Below, piece by piece: positions 33,570-41,284 of a stretch of DNA of 42,729 nucleotides. The notes beneath the pieces were generated by a model. That model worked only from the letters and a program-made list of their open reading frames with translations, searched no databases and was not told where the DNA came from. A program made the position numbers and the translations under genes. The DNA comes from Peptococcaceae bacterium (GTDB taxonomy: Bacteria; Bacillota; Peptococcia; Peptococcales; Peptococcaceae), in contig JAHZHI010000041.1 of NCBI GenBank assembly GCA_019420345.1, forward strand, positions 1 through 42,729, written 5' to 3'. How positions within the stretch are numbered: position 1 is the first letter of the stretch; each line of letters opens with the position of its first letter.

Positions 33570-34488
33570 CAATTCCGCTCCCTCTCAAAATTCCGTTTTC
33601 GATCATATAGCCTTCACGTACACCATAGCTAACAATAACCAATTCTGTAGCGCCAACAAAATTCATGATAGATTTAATGACAATCAAACCTGGAATAAAG
33701 GTGACCAAACGTTCCGGAATCACTCGATTCAAAATCTTGATACCATCCATGCCCAACATCGAAATGGCACGATCCAATTCTTCGATCTCATCAATCGTCA
33801 TGGTATAGCCCATGGTATCGCCATCTTTGCCAAGAATATGTTTATGAACCTTTGCCAAAGCACGCGCAGTCCCACCCATTCCATAGATGCGATTGAAACC
33901 TTTTTTCGCAATATCCATGGTTCCTTCAAGTTCAGCATTCGCATACTTTGTAATCTTTGCACGTTGTTTAGAGTTAGGGAACAAGCCCTTTACGAACTTA
34001 TTATACATCGCCAAAGCACCAATTTCTTTGCTTGTGCTTGCAACCAGGCCATAATCATCATAATAAAAAACCTGCGCACTGCCACCGCCAAGGTCAAAAC
34101 CAGCCGCCTTATCATCCTTGATGCAGCTCTGTAAACCAATGTAGTCGTAATACGCTTCTTCACAGCCTGATAACAAACGAATCTCAATGCCTGTCTTTTT
34201 CTTAACTTCAGACAGAACCTGATTTTGATTGTTGATGCTGCGTAAAGATGCCGTTGCAAAACATGAAAAATTATCACACTGTGTCTCATCACACATTACT
34301 TTCATGCGTGAAAGCACAGAACACAAACGATTGATCCCCTCAGCAGTAAGCACGCCATCTTCAATATAGCTTAAAATCTCCGCAAACTCTTTTTCATTCA
34401 CCAATGCACGAAATGTATTATCAGAATTGATCTGGTAAACCACTGCACGCATTGTGTTCGATCCAATATCAATTAAACCATACTTCAA
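33532..34488 (-). CDS. ppx: exopolyphosphatase/guanosine pentaphosphatase (Ppx/GppA)
   Basis: 318 residues, the short ASKHA two-domain form without the C-terminal HD-like extension. The phosphate 1 motif is IDIGSNTMRAVVY (6-18), and the phosphate 2 motif is GFDLGGGSAQVF. Glu in LLSGCEEAYYDY corresponds to the catalytic base region. It cleaves phosphate from polyphosphate ends, opposing PPK. It overlaps ppk and follows an unknown gene by 21 bases in the same operon. Confidence 0.94.
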   Translation of the reverse strand: MKYGLIDIGSNTMRAVVYQINSDNTFRALVNEKEFAEILSYIEDGVLTAEGINRLCSVLSRMKVMCDETQCDNFSCFATASLRSINNQNQVLSEVKKKTGIEIRLLSGCEEAYYDYIGLQSCIKDDKAAGFDLGGGSAQVFYYDDYGLVASTSKEIGALAMYNKFVKGLFPNSKQRAKITKYANAELEGTMDIAKKGFNRIYGMGGTARALAKVHKHILGKDGDTMGYTMTIDEIEELDRAISMLGMDGIKILNRVIPERLVTFIPGLIVIKSIMNFVGATELVIVSYGVREGYMIENGILRGSGIDEFRDEQQSLCK

Positions 34489-34509
34489 CTTTTTTCTCTC
34501 TTTTCTCTT

Positions 34510-35049
34510 TTAAATAGTTAAGCTTTCATGCCAATAAGCAGTCTGTGGGTCATCCTTTACAGCTTGGAATTTTTTCAAACGTCCTGGTGCATACTTGAAC
34601 GAATAACTAAAGAAGAATGCAATCTCATCTTCTGCCGAATCCTTTGGACGCACCACAACTTGGTCAGGATAAAACATATACTGCACGTCCTGATCACGCC
34701 AAGACATTTCAATATTCCCAACCTTTATCGTAATCGTTCCCCATTCACCAATACTGATATCAGTAAGTGGTCCACGGCTGCCTTTTAGCTCACGATACTG
34801 AAACCCCATGGAATAGTTCGTCTCATTAAGAATTGCTGTAAAATGCTCAACAATATAACGTCCTGGCAAGCTGATTTCTTCGATTAAACGCCGTTCTGAA
34901 TCAATGGCTTTATCAATCAGCGCCAAACGCTTTTGCAAGGATAAATCCTCGTCATCAGACCAAGACATTTTCGTTTTAAATTTTTTCAGCGTTTCCTGTA
35001 AGTCTTCACATAAAAGAAGAACCTCTGCGTCATGTTCTAAAAATTGCAT
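34510..35049 (-). CDS. unknown 179-residue protein in the ppx-ppk operon
   Basis: No family recognised. The N-terminal third is helical and probably coiled coil (LLLCEDLQETLKKFKTKM and the RLALIDKAIDSERRLIEEI segment). The rest looks like a beta-rich domain with alternating strands (IGEWGTITIKVGNIEMSW, YMFYPDQVVVRP). There is no membrane segment or signal peptide. The ATG at 35049 has AAGGA eight bases upstream, and a strong promoter lies 60 bases away. As first gene of an operon with ppx and ppk it may be linked to polyphosphate, but only position supports that. Confidence 0.75.
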   Translation of the reverse strand: MQFLEHDAEVLLLCEDLQETLKKFKTKMSWSDDEDLSLQKRLALIDKAIDSERRLIEEISLPGRYIVEHFTAILNETNYSMGFQYRELKGSRGPLTDISIGEWGTITIKVGNIEMSWRDQDVQYMFYPDQVVVRPKDSAEDEIAFFFSYSFKYAPGRLKKFQAVKDDPQTAYWHESLTI

Positions 35050-35106
35050 GTCAGTCATCCTTCATCATAGAATAGTTTATAGAAGCGAATCATATAATCT
35101 GTTCAT

Positions 35107-35135
35107 ATTATATCATGCTCTCAGTCTTGCCGCAA
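35107..35135 (-). promoter_or_regulatory. promoter of the unknown-ppx-ppk operon
   Basis: Minus strand TTGCGG (35135-35130) and TATAAT (35112-35107), spacer 17. Confidence 0.65.
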
Positions 35136-35235
35136 AGAATTCTCCCTGCTTTCATTATTATACACCAAGTTTTTTTAGGAAAAATAACCTTCATGTAAAC
35201 ATCTTGTAAAACTCGCATAAGCTTTATTTTTTCTC

Positions 35236-35264
35236 TTGACAATTTGTGAAAATCTGTGTATTAT
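35236..35264 (+). promoter_or_regulatory. promoter of tRNA-Leu
   Basis: TTGACA (35236-35241) and TATTAT (35259-35264), spacer 17, ending 20 bases before the tRNA. Confidence 0.8.
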
Positions 35265-35284
35265 AGGCTAGTAACGACGAACAA

Positions 35285-35368
35285 GCCAGCGTGATGGAAC
35301 TGGCAGACGTGACGGACTCAAAATCCGTTGGGCTAACACCCGTGTGGGTTCGAATCCCACCGCTGGCA
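35285..35368 (+). tRNA. tRNA-Leu (anticodon CAA)
   Basis: A class II tRNA with a 7-bp acceptor stem GCCAGCG/CGCTGGC. The anticodon loop CTCAAAA gives CAA, reading UUG. A long variable arm and a GGTTCGAATCC T-arm are present. The discriminator is A and CCA is not encoded. Confidence 0.95.
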
Positions 35369-35370
35369 TA

Positions 35371-35407
35371 ACCTCTTGCAGATTCTGCAAGAGGTTTTCT
35401 TTTTTTC
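35371..35407 (+). terminator. rho-independent terminator after tRNA-Leu
   Basis: ACCTCTTGCAGA (35371-35382) pairs with the following TGCAAGAGGT (35385-35394), then TTTCTTTTTTT. Confidence 0.9.
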
Positions 35408-35410
35408 AAA

Positions 35411-35455
35411 AGAAAAAAGCGGCGCAGACTTTCAAAGTACTGCGCCGCCTTTTAT
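35411..35455. terminator. terminator after the 77-residue membrane protein gene
   Basis: GCGGCGCAG (35419-35427) pairs perfectly with CTGCGCCGC (35440-35448), with inner ACTTT/AAAGT pairing. T-rich tails lie on both strands, so it could block both directions. Confidence 0.8.
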
Positions 35456-35517
35456 CTTTTATCATCGGCTACAAAAAATGGCACAGCCCACAACAAACCG
35501 TACCATTTTCATTCAAA

Positions 35518-35751
35518 TTACATCAGGAAAAGCCAACATAACACACAAATCATCGAAACAACATACATCGCAAGAAAAACCAGCTTCATTTTTAGAGGAT
35601 ATGGGCGCAGCATAGTGATATCTAAAATCAGCATTGTAACAACGCCACAAAGAACGCCCCATAACAGCATGCCGCTCAGCTGCCATATTGGTAAAGCGAT
35701 CAGCACACCTAAAAGGACAATCACTATATATATAACGTTTTTCGAAATCAT
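35518..35751 (-). CDS. small membrane protein downstream of cardiolipin synthase
   Basis: 77 residues with three hydrophobic helices (about 4-22, 26-46 and 56-76) and few charges; no family recognised. AAGGATG lies about nine bases before the ATG. The gene starts 14 bases after the cardiolipin synthase stop and ends just before a strong terminator, so it is probably the last gene of that operon. An overlapping frame (35513-35758) is rich in Arg, Cys and His and looks like a shadow. Confidence 0.65.
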   Translation of the reverse strand: MISKNVIYIVIVLLGVLIALPIWQLSGMLLWGVLCGVVTMLILDITMLRPYPLKMKLVFLAMYVVSMICVLCWLFLM

Positions 35752-35765
35752 TGCACAATCATCCT

Positions 35766-37328
35766 TTACATCAAAGGCCCAAACACCCGCATCAATCGCC
35801 CGAACATTCGCTTATACAACGGAAATGCACCATATGTTTTCAAATAAATACGTTCACTTTTTGCAATGGTGTCCTGAAAATCAGCCTCTGCAGCCTCTGC
35901 AGTTTCCTTATCATAGATCAACACACCATTTTCAAAATGTAAAAACAAACTACGGAAGTCCAGGTTAACCGATCCCACCGTTGAAATGCAGCCATCACTC
36001 ACAAAAACTTTTGAATGAAGAAAACCTGGCGTAAATTCATAGATCTTAATGCCAGCTTTCAACAATTCCGGATAATAACTTCGCGCAATCAAAAAGACGA
36101 TCTTTTTATCCGGAATATGCGGTAAAATCAACGACACTTCAATGCCACGCTGAGACGCAAATTCCAACGACTTGCGCACACGTTCATCTAAAATAAGATA
36201 AGGCGTCATGATATGAACATAATCTTCGGCAACATTAAGAATCTGACAGTACACATTCGCTGCTGTATCATGATTGTTTTCCGGCGCATCCGCATAAGGT
36301 GCAATAATTGAATTGCTTGGAATAGGATTTTCATCAATTTGCATATACTGCATGTACGCATCCGTATGCCAATCTGCCGCAACATCCCACATCTGCATGA
36401 ACATTGCCGTCAATGATTGCACACCGTTTCCAGTAATGCGAAGTCCCGCGTCTTTCCAATAACCAAATCGCGTGATTAAATTCGCATATTCATCGGCTAA
36501 ATTAAAACCACCTGTATATCCAATCTTCCCATCAATTACCGTAATCTTGCGATGATCCCTATTGTTCTGGTAAGACGACAAAATGGGACGAATCGGCGAA
36601 AAAACACAGCATTGAATCCCCAGATCATTGACCCTTTCACAAAAGCGCTTTGGCAGCTTCAGACCACAAAAGCCGTCATACATCAACCGCACTTCGACGC
36701 CTTCATCAACTTTTTGTTTTAGGATATGCAATAACCGATCCATAATTTTTCCTTCATGGACAATAAAATATTCCATGAAAATAAACTTTTCCGCTTTTTC
36801 AAGATCTGCAAATAAAGCGTCCAAAGCGTCCTCGCCAGTACTAAAATATGTGATCTCTTCGCCATAGTAAGTTGGATAGGTGCATGCTGTAGATAAATAT
36901 TGAAACAATCCCACATATTTGTTGTTCATAAATGACAGATCATGTCTTGCCGCTTCGCTATCCGTTAAGTGAAGCGCTGTCACCATCTCTTTTTCATGCA
37001 CCTTTGCGCTTAAATGCCCCGTTCCCGGCACCAGTCGAATGATAACATACATCATCAGCGCAACCGTCGGCATCAATGCAAGAAGAATCAGCCAAGACAC
37101 CTGATAAGAATTATGTGGACATCGCATAATAATATAGGTAATCATTAAGATGATTAGTATCACAACAACAATTTGAAAAACGAATGCATAATTACTGGCA
37201 ACTTTTTCCGTAACAAGATAATAGAACCCACCCCATGCTACTAATTGAATGATGACCAGTATAACCGTCCAAAAAATAGAATTGTTGACAGCGGACAAAC
37301 TTTTTTGCCGAATCTTTTCGTTTGTCAT
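35766..37328 (-). CDS. cls: cardiolipin synthase
   Basis: 520 residues of the phospholipase D superfamily. N-terminal membrane helices span about 17-39, 47-69 and 78-99. Two HKD active-site motifs follow: HRKITVID (His259, Lys261, Asp266) with GYTGGFN after it, and LHSKVFVSD (His438, Lys440, Asp445) with GSVNLDFRS after it. It condenses phosphatidylglycerol to cardiolipin in the membrane. GGGGAGAAG precedes the ATG. It is followed by a small membrane protein gene in the same unit. Confidence 0.95.
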   Translation of the reverse strand: MTNEKIRQKSLSAVNNSIFWTVILVIIQLVAWGGFYYLVTEKVASNYAFVFQIVVVILIILMITYIIMRCPHNSYQVSWLILLALMPTVALMMYVIIRLVPGTGHLSAKVHEKEMVTALHLTDSEAARHDLSFMNNKYVGLFQYLSTACTYPTYYGEEITYFSTGEDALDALFADLEKAEKFIFMEYFIVHEGKIMDRLLHILKQKVDEGVEVRLMYDGFCGLKLPKRFCERVNDLGIQCCVFSPIRPILSSYQNNRDHRKITVIDGKIGYTGGFNLADEYANLITRFGYWKDAGLRITGNGVQSLTAMFMQMWDVAADWHTDAYMQYMQIDENPIPSNSIIAPYADAPENNHDTAANVYCQILNVAEDYVHIMTPYLILDERVRKSLEFASQRGIEVSLILPHIPDKKIVFLIARSYYPELLKAGIKIYEFTPGFLHSKVFVSDGCISTVGSVNLDFRSLFLHFENGVLIYDKETAEAAEADFQDTIAKSERIYLKTYGAFPLYKRMFGRLMRVFGPLM

Positions 37329-37363
37329 GTTCTTCTCCCCTCTTCATGGTAATGAGTTGTTAT

Positions 37364-37408
37364 TTTATAATTACATTCAATACTAAGTCAATCAGGTTGC
37401 CTTGTCAA
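37364..37408 (-). promoter_or_regulatory. overlapping candidate promoters of cls
   Basis: Minus strand TTGACA (37408-37403) with TAGTAT (37385-37380), spacer 17; and TTGACT (37391-37386) with TATAAA (37369-37364), spacer 16. Either or both may be used. Confidence 0.55.
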
Positions 37409-37444
37409 CAAAACGTCATCATTTTCTCATTGCATTTTCTCAAA

Positions 37445-37474
37445 AGAAAAAGCATCCCATTTCTGGGATGCTTT
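37445..37474 (-). terminator. rho-independent terminator after rubrerythrin
   Basis: AAAGCATCCCA (37449-37459) pairs with TGGGATGCTTT (37464-37474), with TTTTTCTTTT on the minus strand. Confidence 0.85.
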
Positions 37475-37484
37475 CATAAAACAC

Positions 37485-38027
37485 TTAATAATTTTCAGCC
37501 AGCACTTCAAAGTACGCCTGAGGATGGCTGCATGCAGGGCAGATCTGCGGTGGTTCTTTGCCTTCAAAAATATAACCGCAATTGTTGCACTTCCACTTAA
37601 CAGATTCTTCTTTCTTAAATGTGGTACCGTTTTCAATGCCTGCCAATAACGCCAGATAACGTTTCTCATGAGCAGCCTCAACCTGAGCAATCAGATCCAT
37701 GCGTGTTGCAATTTCATCAAAGCCTTCTTCTCGCGCTTCTTCGGCCATTCTCTTATACATGTCTGTCCATTCATAATTTTCGCCAGCAGCTGCGTCCTTA
37801 AGATTTTCTGGCGTACTCTTAATAGAACCACCTTGCAAATACTTAAACCAGAGCTTTGCATGTTCCATTTCATTTTTTGCAGTCTCTTCAAACAACATCT
37901 GAATTTGAACATAGCCATCTTTTTTCGCCTGAGAAGCATAATACGTATACTTGTTGCGCGCCTGAGATTCACCAGCAAAAGCTTCTTGCAAATTCTTCTC
38001 TGTCTTTGTTCCCTTGAGTTCTTTCAT
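37485..38027 (-). CDS. rbr: rubrerythrin
   Basis: 180 residues. The ferritin-like diiron domain has Glu20, the ExxH pair Glu53/His56, and Glu117/His120 (QVEAAHEKR). The C-terminal rubredoxin-like domain has CNNC (147-150) and CPAC (163-166). It is an NAD(P)H-linked peroxidase of anaerobes acting in the cytoplasm. The ATG at 38027 follows GGAGG; the longer frame to 38087 has no suitable site. It is monocistronic. A CTTGTACAAG palindrome (38089-38098) lies upstream but matches no regulator I can name. Confidence 0.95.
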   Translation of the reverse strand: MKELKGTKTEKNLQEAFAGESQARNKYTYYASQAKKDGYVQIQMLFEETAKNEMEHAKLWFKYLQGGSIKSTPENLKDAAAGENYEWTDMYKRMAEEAREEGFDEIATRMDLIAQVEAAHEKRYLALLAGIENGTTFKKEESVKWKCNNCGYIFEGKEPPQICPACSHPQAYFEVLAENY

Positions 38028-38173
38028 GTTGTTCCTCCATTTTAATCCACAATAAGTCACAACCAACACTGACCAAGAAGCAGTCATTCCTTGTACAAGA
38101 AAGGATCTACTTTAACAACGAAACATGTAAGCTTTTCACTTCTGATATCCAACAACCTGAAAAACATTCCCAC

Positions 38174-38211
38174 ATAATCATGCACTTTCAACAACATATA
38201 TGCATGATTAT
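38174..38211 (-). repeat. perfect 11-bp inverted repeat at the end of veg
   Basis: ATAATCATGCA (38174-38184) and TGCATGATTAT (38201-38211) form a perfect dyad with a 16-base loop. The second arm overlaps the stop codon of the Veg-family gene. No T run follows on the minus strand, so it could be a weak terminator or an operator for rubrerythrin. Confidence 0.45.
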
Positions 38212-38477
38212 TGCGCACTATTCGCTAGACGATAAATATGCCCATTTTTATGGAGGGCAACCACAACGTTTCCGGTAACGAGATCAACATAGTTGAACGA
38301 CAACCGCCGTTCCGCCTGATCTTCAGCTTTCACGACAAACACATTACGATAGGTAGCCTCTAGTTCTCCTTTGTGATTTACAACGCGATTACGCCCGATA
38401 TTCACATCCAGCTCAATCTCACACCCAACAAATGGCTGAAGAGATTTCTTCACACGCTCTATCGTCATCTTCGTCAT
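38208..38477 (-). CDS. veg: Veg family protein (DUF1021)
   Basis: 89 residues. The family pattern is clear: IERVKKSLQPFVGCEIELDV, then GRNRVVNHKGELEATY with the conserved G.R and G.LE.TY positions, then FVVK and LSFNYVDLVTGNV. Veg proteins are short cytoplasmic SH3-like proteins linked to biofilm control in Bacillus. I chose the ATG at 38477 after GAGAGGATG; other ATGs lie at 38468 and 38483. Two strong tandem promoters fit the high transcription known for veg. Confidence 0.85.
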   Translation of the reverse strand: MTKMTIERVKKSLQPFVGCEIELDVNIGRNRVVNHKGELEATYRNVFVVKAEDQAERRLSFNYVDLVTGNVVVALHKNGHIYRLANSAQ

Positions 38478-38502
38478 ATGCATCATCCTCTCTAGTGTTC
38501 TA

Positions 38503-38531
38503 ATTATAGCACAAAACATTCGAGGACGCAA
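38503..38531 (-). promoter_or_regulatory. proximal veg promoter
   Basis: Minus strand TTGCGT (38531-38526) and TATAAT (38508-38503), spacer 17. Confidence 0.6.
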
Positions 38532-38544
38532 AAGAAAATCAAAT

Positions 38545-38573
38545 ATTATACCGTTACTCTGTTTTTTTGTCAA
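38545..38573 (-). promoter_or_regulatory. distal veg promoter, consensus
   Basis: Minus strand TTGACA (38573-38568) and TATAAT (38550-38545), spacer 17; a full consensus pair. Confidence 0.8.
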
Positions 38574-38624
38574 GCGTATTGTCTAATGTTTCATTATGCT
38601 TACTTTTGTTTTTTCAAATATTTC

Positions 38625-38662
38625 TAAAAAAGGCCTTGATGCAGCACGCAGTCAAGACCTTT
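38625..38662 (-). terminator. rho-independent terminator after the MFS gene
   Basis: AAAGGCCTTGA (38629-38639) pairs with TCAAGACCTTT (38652-38662), one mismatch, followed on the minus strand by TTTTTTAG. Confidence 0.8.
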
Positions 38663-38688
38663 ATCATGAATGATTTTTCTAAAGCACT

Positions 38689-40086
38689 TTATTTAACAAC
38701 AGCTTTGCGAAAAGCTGCGATTTGAAACACAAAATTCAAAACCAACAGCACCAAAAATAGCGCAAAAATCCAATGAATCCCAATCGCTGTCGCATCTACA
38801 TTCGACGAATAACCAGAATTTTTTTGGAACATCGTTAAAATCACTGCTGCGATAGATGTTCCCATTGATCCAGCCAATTGCCCAAAAGTGTTAAAAACAG
38901 CATTTCCATCCGAATGGTCTTTTGGCGAAATCGTCTGCAACGCATGCGTCATCGTATTACCATACGTGCATCCCAAACCGAGTTCCATAATGATGTAAAA
39001 TACCACTACCATTGCCGTTTGCATATAGGCGCCTGCTACAAAGAATAATGCGGCTCCCACGATTGCAAGAACACTTCCGAAATATATTGGTTTCTTTGCT
39101 CCATATTTGTCCAAAATCATGCCACTATATACAGAAAGAAAAGCCTGTCCCATAGCACCTGGCAGCAGACACAAGCCTGTAATAAATGCGCTTGCTCCAC
39201 AAACGACTTGAAGATAATTGGAAAGCACAAACGAAAAACCTAAAAAAACAATTTGCATAAAGATATAGGAAAACAGATGCCAATTAAATGCCGCCGTGTG
39301 AAAAACATTCAAACGCACCAATGGCTTTTCTCGTCTGCTCGCATGCACAGAAAATCCTAACAATGCAGCAATTCCCAAAAATAAAAACACGACAACTTCT
39401 AGCGGCTTACCTGATGCCGACTCTAAACTGGTAATACTGTAAACAAGAAAGAAAAAGCCGATCACAACCAGCAGCGTCCCCAGTTTGTCCAAAGCCAATC
39501 TGTCCGGTTCCTTTTTTTGCTGAATGGTAAGACCGCCCGCAACCAAAGAAAGGATTGTAAGCGGAACCATCAATAAAAATATGGCCCGCCACCCTAATGC
39601 CGTAACAACGATTCCACCAAAAGTTGGTCCTAGCGCAGGCCCAGCCGCCATAATCAAAGACGCACATCCCATCATAGTACCCGTCTTCGACGCAGGCACT
39701 TGTTCCAGAATAATATTAAACACCATAGGCAACGCAACACCAATACCAACACCTTGAACAATAGCCGAAGCCACCAACACTTCAAAAGACCATGTAAAAC
39801 TCCCAAGCAAACATCCCATTAAAAAGATGCTTCCGGAAAATAAAAATAAACGTTTTGTTCTAAAACGCTTCTTTAAATAAGCAGATATAGGCGTAATCAT
39901 TGCAACAACCAACATTTTACCCGTCGTCAACCATTGCACCGACGATGCACTTACTCCATACTCTTTCATCAACGTAGGAAAAGCAATATTGATCGCCGTT
40001 TCTGTCAACAGACCACATAAGACCAATAAACTCACGGATAATATTGCAATCAACACCTTAAAACTGATCTTTTCTTCACATTTCAT
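38689..40086 (-). CDS. MFS drug exporter, DHA2 (EmrB/QacA/LmrB-like)
   Basis: 465 residues with about 12-14 membrane helices. Motif A-like AYLKKRFRTKRLFL lies after the second helix, and the motif C-type GPALGPTFGG marks a drug:proton antiporter. ETAINIAFPTL in helix 1 is the DHA2 opening (motif D1). It sits in the cytoplasmic membrane and probably expels a toxic organic compound. AAAGGAG precedes the ATG. Its promoter has the 19-base spacer of MerR-activated genes, and the MerR-type regulator is encoded divergently, so induction by a pumped or related ligand is likely. Confidence 0.9.
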   Translation of the reverse strand: MKCEEKISFKVLIAILSVSLLVLCGLLTETAINIAFPTLMKEYGVSASSVQWLTTGKMLVVAMITPISAYLKKRFRTKRLFLFSGSIFLMGCLLGSFTWSFEVLVASAIVQGVGIGVALPMVFNIILEQVPASKTGTMMGCASLIMAAGPALGPTFGGIVVTALGWRAIFLLMVPLTILSLVAGGLTIQQKKEPDRLALDKLGTLLVVIGFFFLVYSITSLESASGKPLEVVVFLFLGIAALLGFSVHASRREKPLVRLNVFHTAAFNWHLFSYIFMQIVFLGFSFVLSNYLQVVCGASAFITGLCLLPGAMGQAFLSVYSGMILDKYGAKKPIYFGSVLAIVGAALFFVAGAYMQTAMVVVFYIIMELGLGCTYGNTMTHALQTISPKDHSDGNAVFNTFGQLAGSMGTSIAAVILTMFQKNSGYSSNVDATAIGIHWIFALFLVLLVLNFVFQIAAFRKAVVK

Positions 40087-40112
40087 GGATAATACTCCTT
40101 TCCTCTTTCACT

Positions 40113-40149
40113 GGCTTATCATAAACTATCCTACAATGGGAAGGTCAAG
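40113..40149 (-). promoter_or_regulatory. MerR-type promoter/operator of the MFS gene
   Basis: Minus strand TTGACC (40148-40143) and TATGAT (40123-40118) are 19 bases apart, the overlong spacer that MerR-family activators correct by twisting DNA. The spacer contains an imperfect dyad (TTCC and GGAT arms). A near-identical site lies at 42495-42531. Confidence 0.8.
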
Positions 40150-40210
40150 CATGTTAAAATAACTACATACCCTTAAGGCAGCATGAAATAAAAGAAAGGA
40201 GCCACTTATC

Positions 40211-41005
40211 ATGGACGGTTATTTAACCATTGGAGATTTCGCAAAGTTACGCAACGTTGATCGAAAATCACTCCGATATTATGAGCGTATTGGCGCGTTA
40301 ATCCCGGCATACACAGATCCACAGACCAATTACCGTTATTATAAACTTGAACAATTGGTCGACCTTGATACAATCTTGCTTTGTTTAGAATTAGGGATAC
40401 CCCTTAAACAGGCAGCCAATTATAAAAATCAAGATGGCACATTAGATGTTTTGCGATTATTCAGCGATGGCAAAGAAAAAATCAATGAAAAACTTCTCAA
40501 ATTGCATACCACGTGGAAACGATTAGAATCCTCTCTTTCTGCCATTCAGGAAACGAAGTCTTTCGAAAAAAACGAACAGCCCTATCAGCGTCGTATCAAT
40601 AAGCGCTATGTTCTACGCAAGCGCTTTACACAACTCGGGGATGAATTATTCTTTCGACAGGAAGCAACAAATCTTTTTCTTGACGCCCAATCCCGTGGAC
40701 TCATCCCTCTCTTTAATTTTCCCATCGGCCTCATGATCGAACGCATTGATGAAGCATTTCATATCCACATCACACTCGAACTGCTCCCGTATAACATAAC
40801 CACTTCCGATATCTATATCCTCCCAGAAGGCAACTATTTGTGCAAACAAGAAGCGTTCGCAAGCTTACACGCACCAGGGAATTCCTACCTTCAGCTCTTT
40901 TCCAAGAATCCTGATGTTAAGTTCATCACTTTTTCAACCATGAGCCTGGAAAAATATAAAGAAGGAATCTTTCCACTAGAGCTGCAGGCTTTCATTGACG
41001 GATAA
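40211..41005 (+). CDS. MerR-family transcriptional regulator with C-terminal effector domain
   Basis: 264 residues. The winged helix-turn-helix is at 1-75 (YLTIGDFAKLRNVDRKSLRY, then YYERIGAL and NYRYY). A dimerisation coiled coil follows at about 85-120. The C-terminal 130 residues look like a GyrI/BmrR-type ligand-binding domain. It is likely to activate the divergent MFS gene and the oxidoreductase at 41285-42364, both of which have matching 19-base-spacer promoters. AAAGGAG lies ten bases before the ATG. A possible own -10 (TAAAAT, 40155-40160) lies next to the operator, so it may control itself. Confidence 0.9.
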   Translation: MDGYLTIGDFAKLRNVDRKSLRYYERIGALIPAYTDPQTNYRYYKLEQLVDLDTILLCLELGIPLKQAANYKNQDGTLDVLRLFSDGKEKINEKLLKLHTTWKRLESSLSAIQETKSFEKNEQPYQRRINKRYVLRKRFTQLGDELFFRQEATNLFLDAQSRGLIPLFNFPIGLMIERIDEAFHIHITLELLPYNITTSDIYILPEGNYLCKQEAFASLHAPGNSYLQLFSKNPDVKFITFSTMSLEKYKEGIFPLELQAFIDG

Positions 41006-41049
41006 TTATTCAATGGTATGTCTAAATAAATTTCGCTCTACAATCAAAA

Positions 41050-41092
41050 AGCTGTCCCACGCCGGATAATCAAAATCCCACGCTGGACAGCT
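41050..41092. repeat. inverted repeat containing a direct repeat
   Basis: AGCTGTCC (41050-41057) and GGACAGCT (41085-41092) form the arms. Inside, CCCACGC occurs twice, each followed by (C/T)GGA. It may be a weak terminator for the regulator gene (+) or the oxidoreductase transcript (-, T run on that side). A further direct repeat, GTTACTAG, lies at 41112-41119 and 41123-41130. Confidence 0.4.
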
Positions 41093-41155
41093 AAATTCAA
41101 AATCATGATCTGTTACTAGTGCGTTACTAGCCATTTATTTTTCCACTTTTAAAGC

Positions 41156-41191
41156 ATAAAAAACGCTCCAGAACCAGCTGGTTTCTGGAGC
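41156..41191 (-). terminator. rho-independent terminator after the OYE-type gene
   Basis: GCTCCAGAA (41165-41173) pairs with TTCTGGAGC (41183-41191), with inner CAGCTG, followed on the minus strand by GTTTTTT. Confidence 0.85.
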
Positions 41192-41284
41192 ATTTCGTTT
41201 GCATTTATTTACCTTTCAGGGTCCTGTAAACAACCGGGACATCTTTTTAATGTTCAAGGCTATAGCGAAACACATGTTTCTTCA

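Noticed and set aside
35224..35409. 61-residue minus-strand ORF across the tRNA
   Set aside because: It is the antisense translation of tRNA-Leu and its terminator; GGIRTHTGV-type peptides are a well-known annotation artefact.
35513..35758. 81-residue alternative frame over the small membrane protein gene
   Set aside because: Rich in Arg, Cys and His with no helix pattern; the 35518-35751 frame has a proper membrane profile and ribosome binding site.
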